The notes beneath the pieces were generated by a model. It saw only the letters and a program-made list of their open reading frames with translations, was not told the DNA's origin and made no database searches. From Prosapia bicincta (lineage: Eukaryota > Arthropoda > Insecta > Hemiptera > Cercopidae): a stretch of DNA of 64,000 nucleotides. The stretch's first letter is position 1. Each line of letters starts with the position of its first letter. A program made the position numbers and the translations under genes. The stretch covers positions 61,535,898 to 61,599,897 of the forward strand of contig JBAIZL010000006.1 in the NCBI GenBank assembly GCA_036971475.1, in the 5' to 3' direction. Shown piece after piece: positions 24,613-36,599 of this stretch.

Positions 24613-27600
24613 ATGATCAAGATCCTCCAAGTGAACCTACATCATAGCAGGGAAGAGGTGGACTTGGTTCTCATCCAGGAGCCATGGATTTCTGGAGGAC
24701 GAATATGCGGGCTGGCGACATCTGGAGGTAAGTTGTTGTACGATAAGGACTCCGGTGTTCCCAGGACGTGTATCCTGGTTAGGAGGGGGTTGAGTGCTTT
24801 TGTACTAACGGACTTCTGCTGCAGGGACTTAATAGCAGTGACGGTGGAGCTGCGGGCGGAGGGGGGTATGAAGAGGCTGAACCTTGCCACGGCATATCTT
24901 CCCTTTGACTACGCGGGGGCTCTACCAACACAAGAGCTGAGGAGGCTGATCGAGCACTGCGGGGCTGTGGATGAGGAGCTGCTGGTGGAGATGGATGCTA
25001 ACTCCCATCACACTTCGTGGGGAAGTACAGGTACCAACACTAGAGGTAAGGAACTTTTAGCTTATCTTAGCTCTAAGAATTTACTAGTCTTAAATCAGGG
25101 GGAAGAGCCGACGTTTGTCACTAGGGCCAGACAGGAGATCCTGGACATTACGGTGGCATCGAACCAGACGGCTAGGTATGTACTAAACTGACATGTGTCG
25201 GATGAACCATCTTCTTCTGACCACAGACATATTAGGTATGATATCTCTCTAAATCCAGCCATGCTTCGCCCAACCAGGGATCCAAGAAGAACAGACTGGG
25301 ACTCCTACAGGAGGGACCTGGGAGTTCGAATTGAGGTGGCTGGATTGGAGTATGGTGGGAGGAGAGAGCTAGAAGACTCTGCCGCATTGGTTGGCGAGAC
25401 TATAGTAGAATCCTTTACTGATAACTGCCCTCTCAGTGAGGGGAGAAAAGTAGGGGATCCGTCATGGTGGAACAAGAAGCTAGCCAAACTTCGGAAGACC
25501 ACCAGGAGACTCTTTAATAGAGCAAAAAAGAACGGGGAGTGGGAACAGTATAGGAAAACACTAACCGAATACAACAGGGCAATTAGAGAAGCACGCAGGA
25601 AGTCCTGGAAGGAGTTTTGTCAAGAGATAGACAAAACTTGGGAAGGGGCACGACTGCATAAAGTGCTCTGTAAGGACCCAGTTAACCCGGTGGGGATGCT
25701 AAGAACCCCCCTGGGAAATATAACAAAAACTGCAGGGGAAACTGTGGAAGAATTAATCAGAACACATTTCCCTTCCAGTACTCTGAGGAAACTTGGGGGA
25801 GTAGACACTGAACCAGTTGCCAAAATCTCCACAAGACGTGGTAAGAGGGAGGACTGGGAAGTGGCAAGGAGGATAGTAACTCCACAAAGTGTAAGATGGG
25901 CTATTGGCACATTTAAACCCTACAAATCTCCAGGTCCAGATGGGATCTATCCTGTGCTGCTGCAGCAGGGAATGGATTTGCTGGTACTGGTACTTACTAA
26001 ATTATACAGGCTAAGCATTGCTCTAGGGCATGTGCCGGCAGCCTGGAAATCTAGTAAGGTGGTCTTTATACCTAAGCCCACCGGTAACCAATCGGAAGGG
26101 AAAGGATACAGACCTATTACACTCATGTCCTTTGTTCTTAAGGGACTTGGAAAACTGGTTGATAGGCATATTAGGGGGGGGTGCTTTGGCCATAAAACCA
26201 CTGCATTGGAACCAGTATGCTTATCAACCGGGGAAATCCTGCGAAGGAGCTCTCCATCAAGTGGTTGGTAGGATTGAGCAAATGATCGCCAAGAAAGGTT
26301 GTGTCATAGGTGCCTTCCTCGACATTGAAGGGGCTTTCAATAACCCCTCAGTGGAGACGATGGTAAGTGGTGCAAGACGTCATGGAGTGGATGCAACCAC
26401 TTGTGGTTGGATAAATTCCATGTTAACAAACAGAAGCATTTCTGTAGAGGTGGCAGGGGAGGTCAGAAGGGCGGAGACAAGTCTGGGCTGTGCACAGGGG
26501 GGGGGGGGGTTCTCTCTCCTCTGTTGTGGTGCCTAGTGGTTGACAACCTTATTGAACTCCTGAATGAACAGGGGTACTTCTGTCTAGGATATGCGGACGA
26601 CATAGTTGTTCTGATCCTGGGCAGATTCCCTGATACAGTCCTTGAGGTAATCAGAAATCCTCTACGACTGATTGAAGAGTGGTGTAAAAAGGAGAACCTT
26701 AGGGTAAATCCAAAAAAGACTGCTCTCATTAACTTCACCAGACAGCGATAAGATCTGACGACCAGGATGCCCCGCTTGTTTGGTGAATACCTTGAGTTTG
26801 TGGGGGAGATGAAGTACCTGGGAGTTACTCTGGACAGGAAACTCACCTGGAACCCACATCTTGAGAGGACAGTTAACAGGGCCAAAAGGGCACTGATGAC
26901 TGTGAGAAGAATGGTGGGTAAGAAATGGGGACTGAAGCCATCAATGGTGCACTGGATGTATCTGAGGGTGATAAGACCTATGATTACCTATGGAGCTCTG
27001 GTGTGGTGGACAAAGGCCAACCAGGCACAGACAAGAGCTAAACTGAGCTCTATCCAGAGATTGGCCTGTCTGTGCACACTGGGAGCGATGTCAACTACAC
27101 CAGGTGCAGCAATGGAAGTAATTCTTAACCTCCCTCCCCTTGAGCTTGTCCTTAGGGGAGAGGCGAGGCTGGCGGCATGGAGATTGCGCAACTCGAGCAA
27201 CTGGGCTAACCTCCCAGATGTCTCGGGACATATGAGTATCGAGTGCGTGGTCAAAGAACCCGTCTTGGAAATGGGCAGCGACCACATTACTCGAATGTTT
27301 GCACCTGACCAGGTCCACCAAACTATGAATGGTCAGGGACATTAACATCGGGAGCTCAGATCTGGTACACAGATGGCTCCAAGATGGACTTCGGCACTGG
27401 AGCGGGGGTGTATTGTAAAAACCCAAGGGTAGAACTAGTTTTTTCCTTGGGGAGGCATACCTCTGTCTTTCAGGCCGAAGTATATGCTATAAATGCCTGT
27501 CTGGGAGAGATAGCGAGAAGGGAAACACACGGGACCCGGATTGCTATTTTCTCCGACAGTCAGGCAGCAATTAAGGCACTAAACGGTCACGCGGTCACCT

Positions 27601-28096
27601 CGGCCATAGTCAGGGAGTGCCTAATTAACCTACAAGCTCTGGCAAGGCACAATCAAATCAAGATAGGTTGGGTGCCAGGGCATAGGGGAATACTTGGAAA
27701 TGAAGCCGCAGATGCGCTGGCCAGGGAGGGGTCTTTGACTCCCCTGATTGGACCGGAGCCTGCGGTAGGTATTACCAAATCCATGGTCAAGATGACAGTG
27801 CAAAGGTGGCTGAAAGACACTGTGAACACTGGATCAGGGCCGAAAGGATGAGACACAGTAAGCTAACCCTTACGAAACCTTCCTTGGGGCTGCAGAAGAG
27901 TCTCATCTATCTGTCTAGGCAGGAATTGAGGATAGCCACAGGTCTACTCACGGGACACTGTGGACTAAGGGAATATTTGCATAAAATGGGTATCTACAAA
28001 GATGAACCAGTGTGCAGATTATGCGGGCAGGAACTGGAGACTGCCACACACATTATTTACAGATACCTGGTAAGAGGGAAGGGGTTATTTGACTAG
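24613..28096 (+). pseudogene. LINE ORF2: endonuclease, RT, RNase H, finger, broken
   Basis: Starts at the ATG at 24613 (MIKILQVNLHHSREE). Compared with the other LINE, about 15 residues are missing before LVLIQEPW. The endonuclease keeps MDANSHHTSWGS and, after a TGA stop at 25189-25191 where the relative has Trp, VSDEPSSSDHR. RT motifs are YKSPGPDGIYP, YRPITLMSF, GAFLDIEGAFN, GCAQGG, GVLSPLLW and GYADDIVVL. Frameshifts occur at two G runs (about 26167-26175 and 26498-26508), a TAA stop at 26749, and further frameshifts near 27345 and 27835. RNase H (27367-27730) keeps YTDGSK, FQAE, SDSQAA and EAADALA. In the final finger CRLC is intact, but the later cysteines read Tyr (HIIYRY for HVLCEC). 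Confidence 0.9.
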
Positions 28097-28165
28097 ATCA
28101 GGGAAGTAAGTACAATATACCTTAAGGTAGCAGTGCTTTGGGCAATTCAAACCCGCTCCCAAGTT

Positions 28166-28188
28166 AAAAAAAAAAAAAAAAAAAAAAA
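28166..28188 (+). other. Poly(A) tail of the LINE
   Basis: An uninterrupted A run at the 3' end of the element, directly followed by the second target-site copy. It marks L1-type target-primed reverse transcription. Confidence 0.9.
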
Positions 28189-28201
28189 ATACATCTACGT
28201 T
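28189..28201 (+). repeat. Target-site duplication, 3' copy
   Basis: An exact repeat of 23779-23791. Confidence 0.9.
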
Positions 28202-28520
28202 ACTACATTGCCCCGATCTTACCTTTATTACTACTCTTTTCTGAACTCTGCAGATAAATGCTTATACCATGCTACTTTATTATTTCTTTATAAGTTAATT
28301 CCTCGTACGAAAATACATCTAAGGGATTGGCTCGTGGCAGGAACGTGCTTTAAAAATAATTTTTGCTTGCTACACACATTATCATCCGACCGTCAACTTT
28401 TTAAAACAATTATTGAAATATCAACATAAAATGTCAGATATCGTTCCCCACTCTCTAGACATGACTCCTGAAAAGCCTGATAAGTATCATTTCTCTTATC
28501 TTCCGCCAATGTAGTTCCAT
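28202..28520. other. COX7C intron 1, nothing recognised
   Basis: Short unassigned stretch between the LINE and the jockey-like fragment. Confidence 0.4.
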
Positions 28521-28527
28521 AGTCTTC

Positions 28528-29375
28528 ATGAGCAAACCAACTCAGTGTTCTTGCTAAGCCCAATTGGACCCAGTAAACCACTAAACCTTCCTGAGAGCTA
28601 CCGACCAATCTCCCTCCTCCCCTTATCCAAAGTCTTCAAACGCCTCCTCCACGACCTCATCTTTCCGTTTCTAGATGGCGTTATTAGTCAAGACCAATTT
28701 AGGCTGAGAAACGGTCACACTATTACACAACAGCTGGAACGAGTGACGAGCAAGTTAGTGGACGCGTTCAACACGCGGTCTTCTTTGCTGTCACCAAGGA
28801 CGGTATCCTGGCCTCTAGACATATACCCAAGCAAACCGTCTTCGTCCTCTACTTCTACTAGTTCGACAGAAACTCTACTGTATCTGTTGGAAACTGCCTC
28901 TTCTCCTTCCGTCCTATTTCTACGGGTGTTCCGCAGGCATCCGTCCTAGGCAGCCTCTATCTCCTCTACAACACCGACATCTCACTACTTCCAAACGTCT
29001 CCCTTTCCCTCTATACTGATGACGCCATGTTTATGTCAAGCTCCTGGAGCATACCTAAGAACATCCAGATGCAGCTGGACTCCCAGTCACTGTGGTTCAA
29101 GAAATGGAAGACGGCGGTCAGTACTGAAAAATCATAAGGCATCTTCTTCACCAGGAAGCAACGACCCCAAACCGGAGCCATCACTCTTGGCAAGAGACCC
29201 ATTGCCTGGAGATCATCTGTTAAATACCTTAGCGTCATCCTAGACAAGCGCCTCTCCTTCTCCTCTCAAGTCTCCTCAGCCTTTACCAAGAGTAGAGCTA
29301 TCCGTGTGAAGCTCTGAGTTCCTGCTGCCCCTTCCCATAAATCTGGTTCTACCTTTCTACACAACATCCGGATAG
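28528..29375 (+). pseudogene. Jockey-like LINE reverse transcriptase fragment
   Basis: A decayed RT domain in several frames. LNLPESYRPISLLP and SKVFKRLL, then HTITQQLERV and VDAFNTR lie at 28570-28780. TVSVGNCLFS and GVPQASVLGSLYLLY follow at about 28875-28965. The active-site box reads LSLYTDDAMF (Ala to Thr in YADD) at about 29005-29035. ITLGKRPI and SVKYLSVILDKRLSFSSQVSS lie at about 29180-29275. Stops and frameshifts are spread throughout. No endonuclease part or tail was found. Confidence 0.85.
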
Positions 29376-30415
29376 TTAAAACCACTTTGAATGCGGATGT
29401 TTGATTTCGAATCTTCTTAATGCCCCCTCCAGGCTGTGGTTAGCGATCCAAATGGCTAACATAGATCCAGGCAGCGGATCGAAAAATATCCGTGGATTGG
29501 CATCCTTCTTATATCTTATAAAAATATTTTAAAAATAAAACGTCAGATTTACAGAAAATTACAATGCAAAAACGGGTTTATATATAATTTATTTTGTGCA
29601 CGCTTTCTTATTGAAATTATTACTTTTACCCATCTGTAAATAGTTATATTACTTACTAAAATATAACTACTAAAAAACTACCGTACCGTTAGGTTATATT
29701 TGTGTCAGGAATACAACGCATGCGAAGAAATGAAAACCGAGCGTGACGAATTTCTACACCAAGGCTCTTCTCGTGCGCCGGTGACAGTATTACAATACGA
29801 AACCGGATGTGGAAGTACCTTAGTACTGGCAACAATGTTCGCTAAGCTCACCTAACATCATCCGTAACGTAAATCCGAAACACATTCCTTTCGTATTTAC
29901 ATGAGGAATCCTTGCTTAATACTTTCTTCGAAAAACGTCATTTACACCCAGTTTTATTAGAGTGCGTTGACATTAGCAAAATGAGAGCCAGTGAGCCTAT
30001 TGGAAGGTTAAGGAGTTTCTCAACCATAGAAACACACTAAAAGAACGCCCACAAGAGAGAGACGAAACGATGTTATTGCAGGTTATTTCCGACGCTGCAA
30101 AAACACATCTTACCAGAGCATCTCGTTGACGTTAAGCACACAAGTACCGTAATCATAGCATACCGAAATAGCCCGGCTATCTTCAGATGTTTTCAAAACC
30201 AGTATATACAGTGATAAGCCCACACTGGATAAATCTGACGCATGCGCAAACTGCATTAACAGTATCAAATGCAATCATAGAGATTTTAAGTGCTTCCTGA
30301 AATTATAAATGGGTTTATGTGTTGTGCTTGATTAGTAGGAATAGAACTTAAGGAGATTATTTCATGAATCCACAAATCGCTATTGGGACATTTTACCTAT
30401 TTTACATTATATAAA
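29376..30415. other. COX7C intron 1, unassigned
   Basis: Mixed composition, with no ORF over 60 codons and no repeat recognised. The segment 29700-29830 is GC-richer and could be an unrecognised element. Confidence 0.35.
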
Positions 30416-30419
30416 ACAA

Positions 30420-30990
<571 letters not shown>

Positions 30991-31585
30991 ACGTAACAAT
31001 TTTTAGAAACAGGGTAACTGCATCAATTTTGTGAGTGAATCGCATTTTAAATTTGAGCTGTTCTCGTAAAGGACGGCTACCTTATAATAATGAGTTGGGT
31101 TTTTGGTCAGATTCCAAGATTAGTGGACACTGTTCATCCGGTAATTCGATGCTAGCTTCGGGCTCGACTGTGAATGGGAGGCTTAAGGGATAACATCTAA
31201 GAAGAGGTTTTAACGATAAATTTGCCTGTACTTGGATGAGAGTATTATGACCAGTTCACATCTGCCAAGTACGTTATTCCACAGAGACCGTCTGCGTCGA
31301 CTTCCACCCACTTGACCTTAGTGTAGCAAAAACATTTCGTGCAATGTAGTATATACGGGCACTAAAGGAATTAAAGCGAGCAAATACAACATCAAATCTG
31401 TGACAATTTTATTGTTTTAATAAAACATAAATATAAACTAGAAACTAATTTAATATTCTGTATAACGAGTCCACTTCATTCTTTATACTGTTTTGTTTTC
31501 ATCCCCTTACACATCGACCCCTACTGTAAATTTTACTGCAAATAGTAGTACTATATAACTTTTGCCTCTTTGAACTATTTAAAAA
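30991..31585. other. COX7C intron 1, unassigned
   Basis: Nothing recognised. The segment 31060-31330 is GC-richer than its flanks. Confidence 0.35.
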
Positions 31586-31589
31586 AATA

Positions 31590-31925
31590 TAAATTAAAAT
31601 TAATTCCTACTTAGGTCAACAAAGAAAAATTTTATGATTTTTACTTTTTATTAAATAATTACTAATATAAATATGTATATTCATATGACAGAATCACAAT
31701 ATTAAGTGGAAAAATAGGAAACGAAATTAATTATTAAATTTAAGTAATTAAATTTAATTAACTAATTAATAGTTGAAATAAGAACGTTAACATAAGGTGC
31801 CATCCACTAATAGTTTAAACAAATATATTTGATTTTGAGTGGATGAATAAAAAGAATTTTATTAACAATTGAGCAAGATATATAAATATATGTGGCAAGG
31901 GTGTGAACTAATAAAAAGATTTAAG
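31590..31925 (+). repeat. Dispersed repeat family D copy
   Basis: Head AATTCCTACTTAGGTCAAC at about 31602, stem-loop ATCCACTAATAG...GAGTGGATGAAT at about 31802-31848, AACAATTGAGCAAGATATA, and a short end word GTGTGAACTAATAAAAAG at about 31900. No array is present in its tail. Confidence 0.65.
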
Positions 31926-32450
31926 TTATGCTCCCTGTAGTAGTTGCGTGATAACTGATGTAATTCCAAACTCAGTATTAGGGTTACCTCTGTCTTATGT
32001 ATGAACGAAATTCCATTGTAGAGAATAAAACTGGTCTATCGGGCAAAACAATGATATAGGCCTATTGCTTTAGAGTTTTTATAAATTTCGACATTAATGT
32101 TTCCCTATAACGCGTAAATGTCGACAATAGCTAGTTAATGTCAGCAGGCGACATTTCCTTAAGTAGAGCAGTCAATGACGGGAAACAATTCCTCTATCAG
32201 CTCGTGTTTAACCTTAGAAAAGCTTCACTTTACATCCACGAAGTTTCACATTAGTTTCTATACAACCAAATCATCCCAGCCAGATATTATGTATCTATGC
32301 TTTAATGAGGTATAGTAATTCATTGCAACAGTGCGGTATAGGTAAAATATTATATTTTCAAAGTGTGATTATGTTTCCAACAGGAAATTTATGTAGTTTT
32401 TAACTAATAATTATGTTTTGAGTTGTTTATAAATTTCTAAACATTTGACG
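31926..32450. other. COX7C intron 1, nothing recognised
   Basis: AT-rich, with no feature seen. Confidence 0.4.
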
Positions 32451-32639
32451 TGTTTTTTTTTTTTTTAATTTGACAAATATTAACCAAGATAGAGCTCTTG
32501 CGACGTAAGAGATACAAATATACTATATATATATATATAAGCAGTATAACTTTGACGTCTTATGCAAAATTAAACAAAGTACCCTTTTTTGAGTAAAAAT
32601 ACACTTCTTAAAATTTTATAAAAGCACTTACTTTACTTT

Positions 32640-33140
32640 ATCCAATGACAGATCTTGTCATTTCTGCCATTCTCTTCCTAGCTTCCCAGTAGAGACAATG
32701 CAGGCTTCGAACTTCCCCATCTTAAAATGCTGTGGAATTCTGAAGATGTGGAGCGTCCATCTTTTAATAGTTGGGCAGAGAACAAATTTCTGAGGCTCCT
32801 AATCCTATTTTATATAGGTTGGCTTGCAGATAGTCATGGCCTGTAAGCATTCTGAATCTGGCAACAGCTTTTGTCAGTGATCATTTCATGAACAATGGAG
32901 AAGTTACTGGGATGTCTTTTGCTTACTCCCACCAGGATCCCAGAGGCAACCTGTTTTGATCTTTTCAGCACATATGTAGCATAGTTTGTCAGGTCAAAAA
33001 ATGGTAGATTATCTGTTGATACTCCTACTTCAACAATTGTAAAAATGTCAGCGTCACAAGCGTATATAGTGGTTTAAGTTCAGTGAACTTTGCGTTACTT
33101 AGGCCTCCGGCATTCCAGAAGATGGTACGAAGAAGGCCAT
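32640..33140 (-). pseudogene. Internally deleted LINE: endonuclease start joined to C-terminal finger region
   Basis: On the minus strand an endonuclease N-terminus reads FWNAGGLSNAKFTELKPLY, then after a frameshift DADIFTIVEVGVSTDNLPF and YATYVLKR...GILVGVS (33130-32880). It is followed within a few tens of bp by sequence like the C-terminal part of LINE ORF2, RFRMLTGHDYLQANLYKIG, then MDAPHLQNS and LYWEARKRMAEM (32880-32650). The RT is missing, so the two ends have been joined by an internal deletion. A T run on the plus strand at about 32451-32466 may be its poly(A) tail. No target-site duplication was found. Confidence 0.6.
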
Positions 33141-33364
33141 CGAAAGAAGAGGGCTTTCAGAAAAGCCATTTTGATTTTGGCTCTTGAGTGCATTTGGCTT
33201 TTGCATTGTCTCTGTTTGACTTGGGTTCTCAGCCAACTCTTCTGGTCATTTTCTGACATTGACTTTTTTACTAGATGACGTGGGCTCACATTAACTAGTG
33301 ATGTTGACATTTTTGCGGTTTATGGGAAAATTAATGTCGATAAAGACTGTTTGATGACATTCCC

Positions 33365-34045
33365 CCTGCTGACTGAATTCACCACTGTATTGACTCTACC
33401 ATTCCATTGACTTCAGCACTCCATTGACTCCACCACCCCCTTGACTGCTTTTAGTCCAGCACTGCATAGACTTCGCCACGGGATTTACATTACCATTGCA
33501 TTGACTTCACTACTCCATTGTTTCCACTACTCCATTGACTCCCCCACCCCAATGACTCCAGCACTTCATTGACTCCCCCACTGCATTGACTTCACCACTC
33601 CATTGGTCCCACCATTATATCGACTCTACCATTGCATTGACTCCACGATTCCATTGACTCCAGGAAGGACAGCATTGGATCCATCACTACATTGAATCCA
33701 CCACTACATTGACTCCAGCACCGCATTGATTCCAGCACAGCAATGACTCCACCATTGCATTGACTCCAGCAAAGCTTTGAGTCCTCCATTAAAATGTCTC
33801 CACCATTACATTGACTACAATATTCTATTGTTTCCAGCACGCCTTTTACTCCACCATTGCATTGACTCCAGCACAGGGTTGACTCCTTAACTGTGTTGAC
33901 TCCAGCACTGCATTGACTCCAGCAAAGCTTTGAGTCCTCCATTAAAATGTCTCCACCATTACATTGACTACAATATTCTATTGTTTCCAGCACGCCTTTT
34001 ACTCCACCATTGCATTGGTTCCATTACTTGATTGACTCCACTATT
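33365..34045. repeat. Degenerate CATTGACTCCA minisatellite
   Basis: About 40 imperfect copies of a 15-18 bp unit around CATTGACTCCACCA. A longer segment of about 110 bp is repeated at an offset of 153 bp (33758-33868 and 33911-34020). Because 153 is divisible by three, a 133-codon minus-strand frame with repeated SQCNGG stays open, but this looks like a by-product of the repeat and not a gene. Confidence 0.85.
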
Positions 34046-34985
34046 GCATTGAATTTTATGTTATCAGTGGTATTTTATGCATAATAAAATAGTCTCTAAA
34101 GATAACATTTTATATTATATTTATATTTTATTATGAGCAACGAACAAGCTGGAAATCACGAAAACCCTCCACCTCTCGTGGTGTAAGCATGGGCTCCATC
34201 TTAGTGCGAAGGGAGGAACCAAGTTGAGTAGTCCTGCGGGGGGAAGTGGAGAAGTTTGTGATTGTAAAACCATTCAATGAGGAAAACCTTTCGGGACAGC
34301 AAACCAAAGGACTGGGCTGCATAATAGCTGTTGTATACCCTACATATACGTTGTTGGAGGTTTCATGCAGAGGCTAACATGTGCAACTTCTATTAGTTAC
34401 TTGACGCCAAAACACTTCATGTAAACAAGCGCCAATTAGTTTGCAATATTCCTAGTTAGCATTAGTCTGCAAATGGTGTGTGCTGTAGCACTTCCAACAA
34501 AACTGCGACGAGATTCATGGAATATTTACACAGTTGTAGTGACGTCAGATGCAGCTATATACTTAGTCCCTAATGAGCTACAACGGCCATGTGTGGTTCG
34601 TGTAAATCCAGGGTCTGATCTAACCAGTTAAGGGTTTTATGCTTCCATTGGTTTTAACACCTGATTTCAAGATGTTCCAAGCGGTTTAATGAAAGGCATT
34701 TCAAGTTAAGATTTTCCAGTCGTGGTTATTCCTTGATGCCTGTGAGACTGGTAACTGTAATTACAAACGTGAACGCTCGTCTATTGCAGAAACAAATACA
34801 GTAAGTATATAGTGTATAAGTGGCGTACTAATTGCTACTGGATGGCTTACAATGTACTGAATATCATTGTGTTAGCCTTATGTTACATATCTTCACAGCG
34901 AGGTGGTCAAACCAATCTACTTTCGTGAACAACTTTCACGTAGGTGAACCAGATTGTCTCAAATAAGTATTGTCGCGAAGTGATG
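34046..34985. other. COX7C intron 1, unassigned
   Basis: A 63-codon minus-strand frame at 34131-34322 (ends EVEGFRDFQLVRCS) is not recognised. Otherwise no feature. Confidence 0.35.
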
Positions 34986-34989
34986 GGAA

Positions 34990-35800
34990 AGTACAAGAAA
35001 ATCTGGGGCTGTAGCGGAGAAGGGAAGCTAGAATGCCAGTTTTAACACTTCACTCACAGCCACTAGCGATGAGCTTCTCTAGCTCAGTCCCACAGACTAT
35101 AGTGTGATTAAAAAAGGAATAGGATTGGCGCTCTGGCGGAGAATGGAGGCTAGGTTGTCAGTTGGAACACTTGTCACTCACAGCCACTAGCTATGAGCTT
35201 CTCTAGCTCAGTCCCACAGACTATAGTGTGATTAAAGAAGGAATAGGATTGGCGCTCTGGCGGAGAATGGAGGCTAGGTTGTCAGTTGGAACACTTGTCA
35301 CTCACACCCGCTAGGTTTCGCTTCTGTAGCCAATCCCACTGACTGCAGCGTGGATAAAATTAGAATATGACTGGGGGTCATGTCGGAGAAGGAAGGCTAG
35401 GTTGTCAGTTGGAACACTTGTCACTCACACCCGCTAGGTTTCGCTTCTGTAGCCAATCCCACTGAATGCAGCGTGGATAAAATTAGAATATGACTGGGGG
35501 TCATGTCGGAGAAGGTAGGCTAGGTTGCCAGTTGGAACACTTCACTCACACCCGCTAGGTTGCACTTCTGTAGCCAATCCCACTGACTATAGTGTGGATA
35601 AAATTAGAATATGACTGGGGGTCATGTCGGAGAAGGTAGGCTAAGTTGCCAGTTGGAACACTTCACTCACACCCGCTAGGTTGCGCTTCTGTAGCCAATC
35701 CCACTATGTTGGAGAAGGTAGGCTAGGTTGCCAGTTGGAACACTTCACTCACAAGCGATAGGTTGCGCTTCTGTAAGCCAGTCTCGCTAACTATTTGATT
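34990..35800. repeat. Satellite, unit about 121-124 bp, about 7 copies
   Basis: The landmark TAGGTTG[TC]CAGTTGGAACAC recurs at about 35151, 35275, 35398, 35521, 35642 and 35724, preceded by a more diverged copy near 35025. Spacings are 124, 123, 123, 121 and a shortened 82 bp. Two sub-types exist, one with AATAGGATTGGCGCTCTGG and one with AATATGACTGGGGGTCATG. Confidence 0.85.
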
Positions 35801-36380
35801 AGTAAGAACCAACAGGAATCTCTACAATAATTTTTAATAAACATATTATTATAAAGTATTGTTAATAATAAATTAAACTTAATCATTGGTTACATACAGA
35901 ATGAATATTATTCTAAATTTTAAAACAATGTTTTATTTAGATATACATAAAACACGAATCCTTGAGTAATTTTAAGGATTAAGATTTATATAATTGAAAC
36001 TAAAATCTTTAGAACCGATGTTTTTTAATTGTACTTACTTATTGTTGACTGTCCTTGAGTAACAGACAACTCCACCACCTTCAGCCGTTATAAAGAGAAC
36101 AGTGAAGTCCTGATAAAGGCTGTTTAATGGTCTTAAATATGTTGAATAAATTAAGAAAGAGCACTACACTAGTAGCTTCACATTACCACATCTACGCAAT
36201 GAGACTACCCGTACATAATCTGGCCTGCTATTCGTCCAAACGGTGACGAGCCCCCAACCCTCTATCCACCTTCACCTTTGTAGCATCATATTCCAGTTTT
36301 ATTTAGTCTATAGCGTGTTCGTTTTAACATGCTGAGTGTCAAACATAGTTTTTTAGTAGCAGAAAAAATGGCTCATTAGG
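35801..36380. other. COX7C intron 1, nothing recognised
   Basis: AT-rich, with no feature seen. Confidence 0.4.
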
Positions 36381-36382
36381 CT

Positions 36383-36592
36383 TTAAGGAAATGTTGTAAT
36401 GTCTTTGATGTAGGGGTTCAACAGAACGCGTCTAACTTGCTTATTTACTTCGACCTTGAATTTACGGCCGTTCAAATAGTACCTAATTACGTGTATAGCC
36501 TCTTCTGAGACAAGGTAGCAGTGGGGCTTTATTCCGAAGACTTTGTTACAGATGTTGGACGCTTCCATGGCCACTATCTCGACTGGTGACAT
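36383..36592 (-). other. Unrecognised 69-codon open frame
   Basis: Starts at an ATG (MSPVEIVAMEASNICNK...) and ends ...NPYIKDITTFP-stop. Composition is less skewed than in neighbouring AT-rich frames, which hints at real or former coding sequence. An in-frame stop lies 15 codons upstream. There is no family I can name. It could be a transposon fragment or an isolated exon of a minus-strand gene. Confidence 0.25.
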
Positions 36593-36599
36593 GTCCGAC

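Larger units (their letters stand above)
23792..28188 (+). mobile_element. Non-LTR retrotransposon (LINE) with RNase H, broken, with TSD
   Basis: A 4.4-kb element in the host gene's orientation inside COX7C intron 1. It has a GC-rich 5' part (23792-24379), an ORF1 remnant, a broken ORF2 (endonuclease, RT, RNase H, finger) and a poly(A) tail (28166-28188). It is bounded by a 13-bp target-site duplication. It is related to the minus-strand LINE at 4412-9589 (same domain order, similar endonuclease and RNase H) but is clearly a different family, since that one ends in TAA repeats and this one in poly(A). ORF1 is much shorter than expected, pointing to an internal deletion. Confidence 0.93.

Noticed and set aside
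33592..33993. 133-codon frame with SQCNGG repeats
   Set aside because: It follows the degenerate CATTGACTCCA minisatellite. Periods drift off multiples of three outside the frame.
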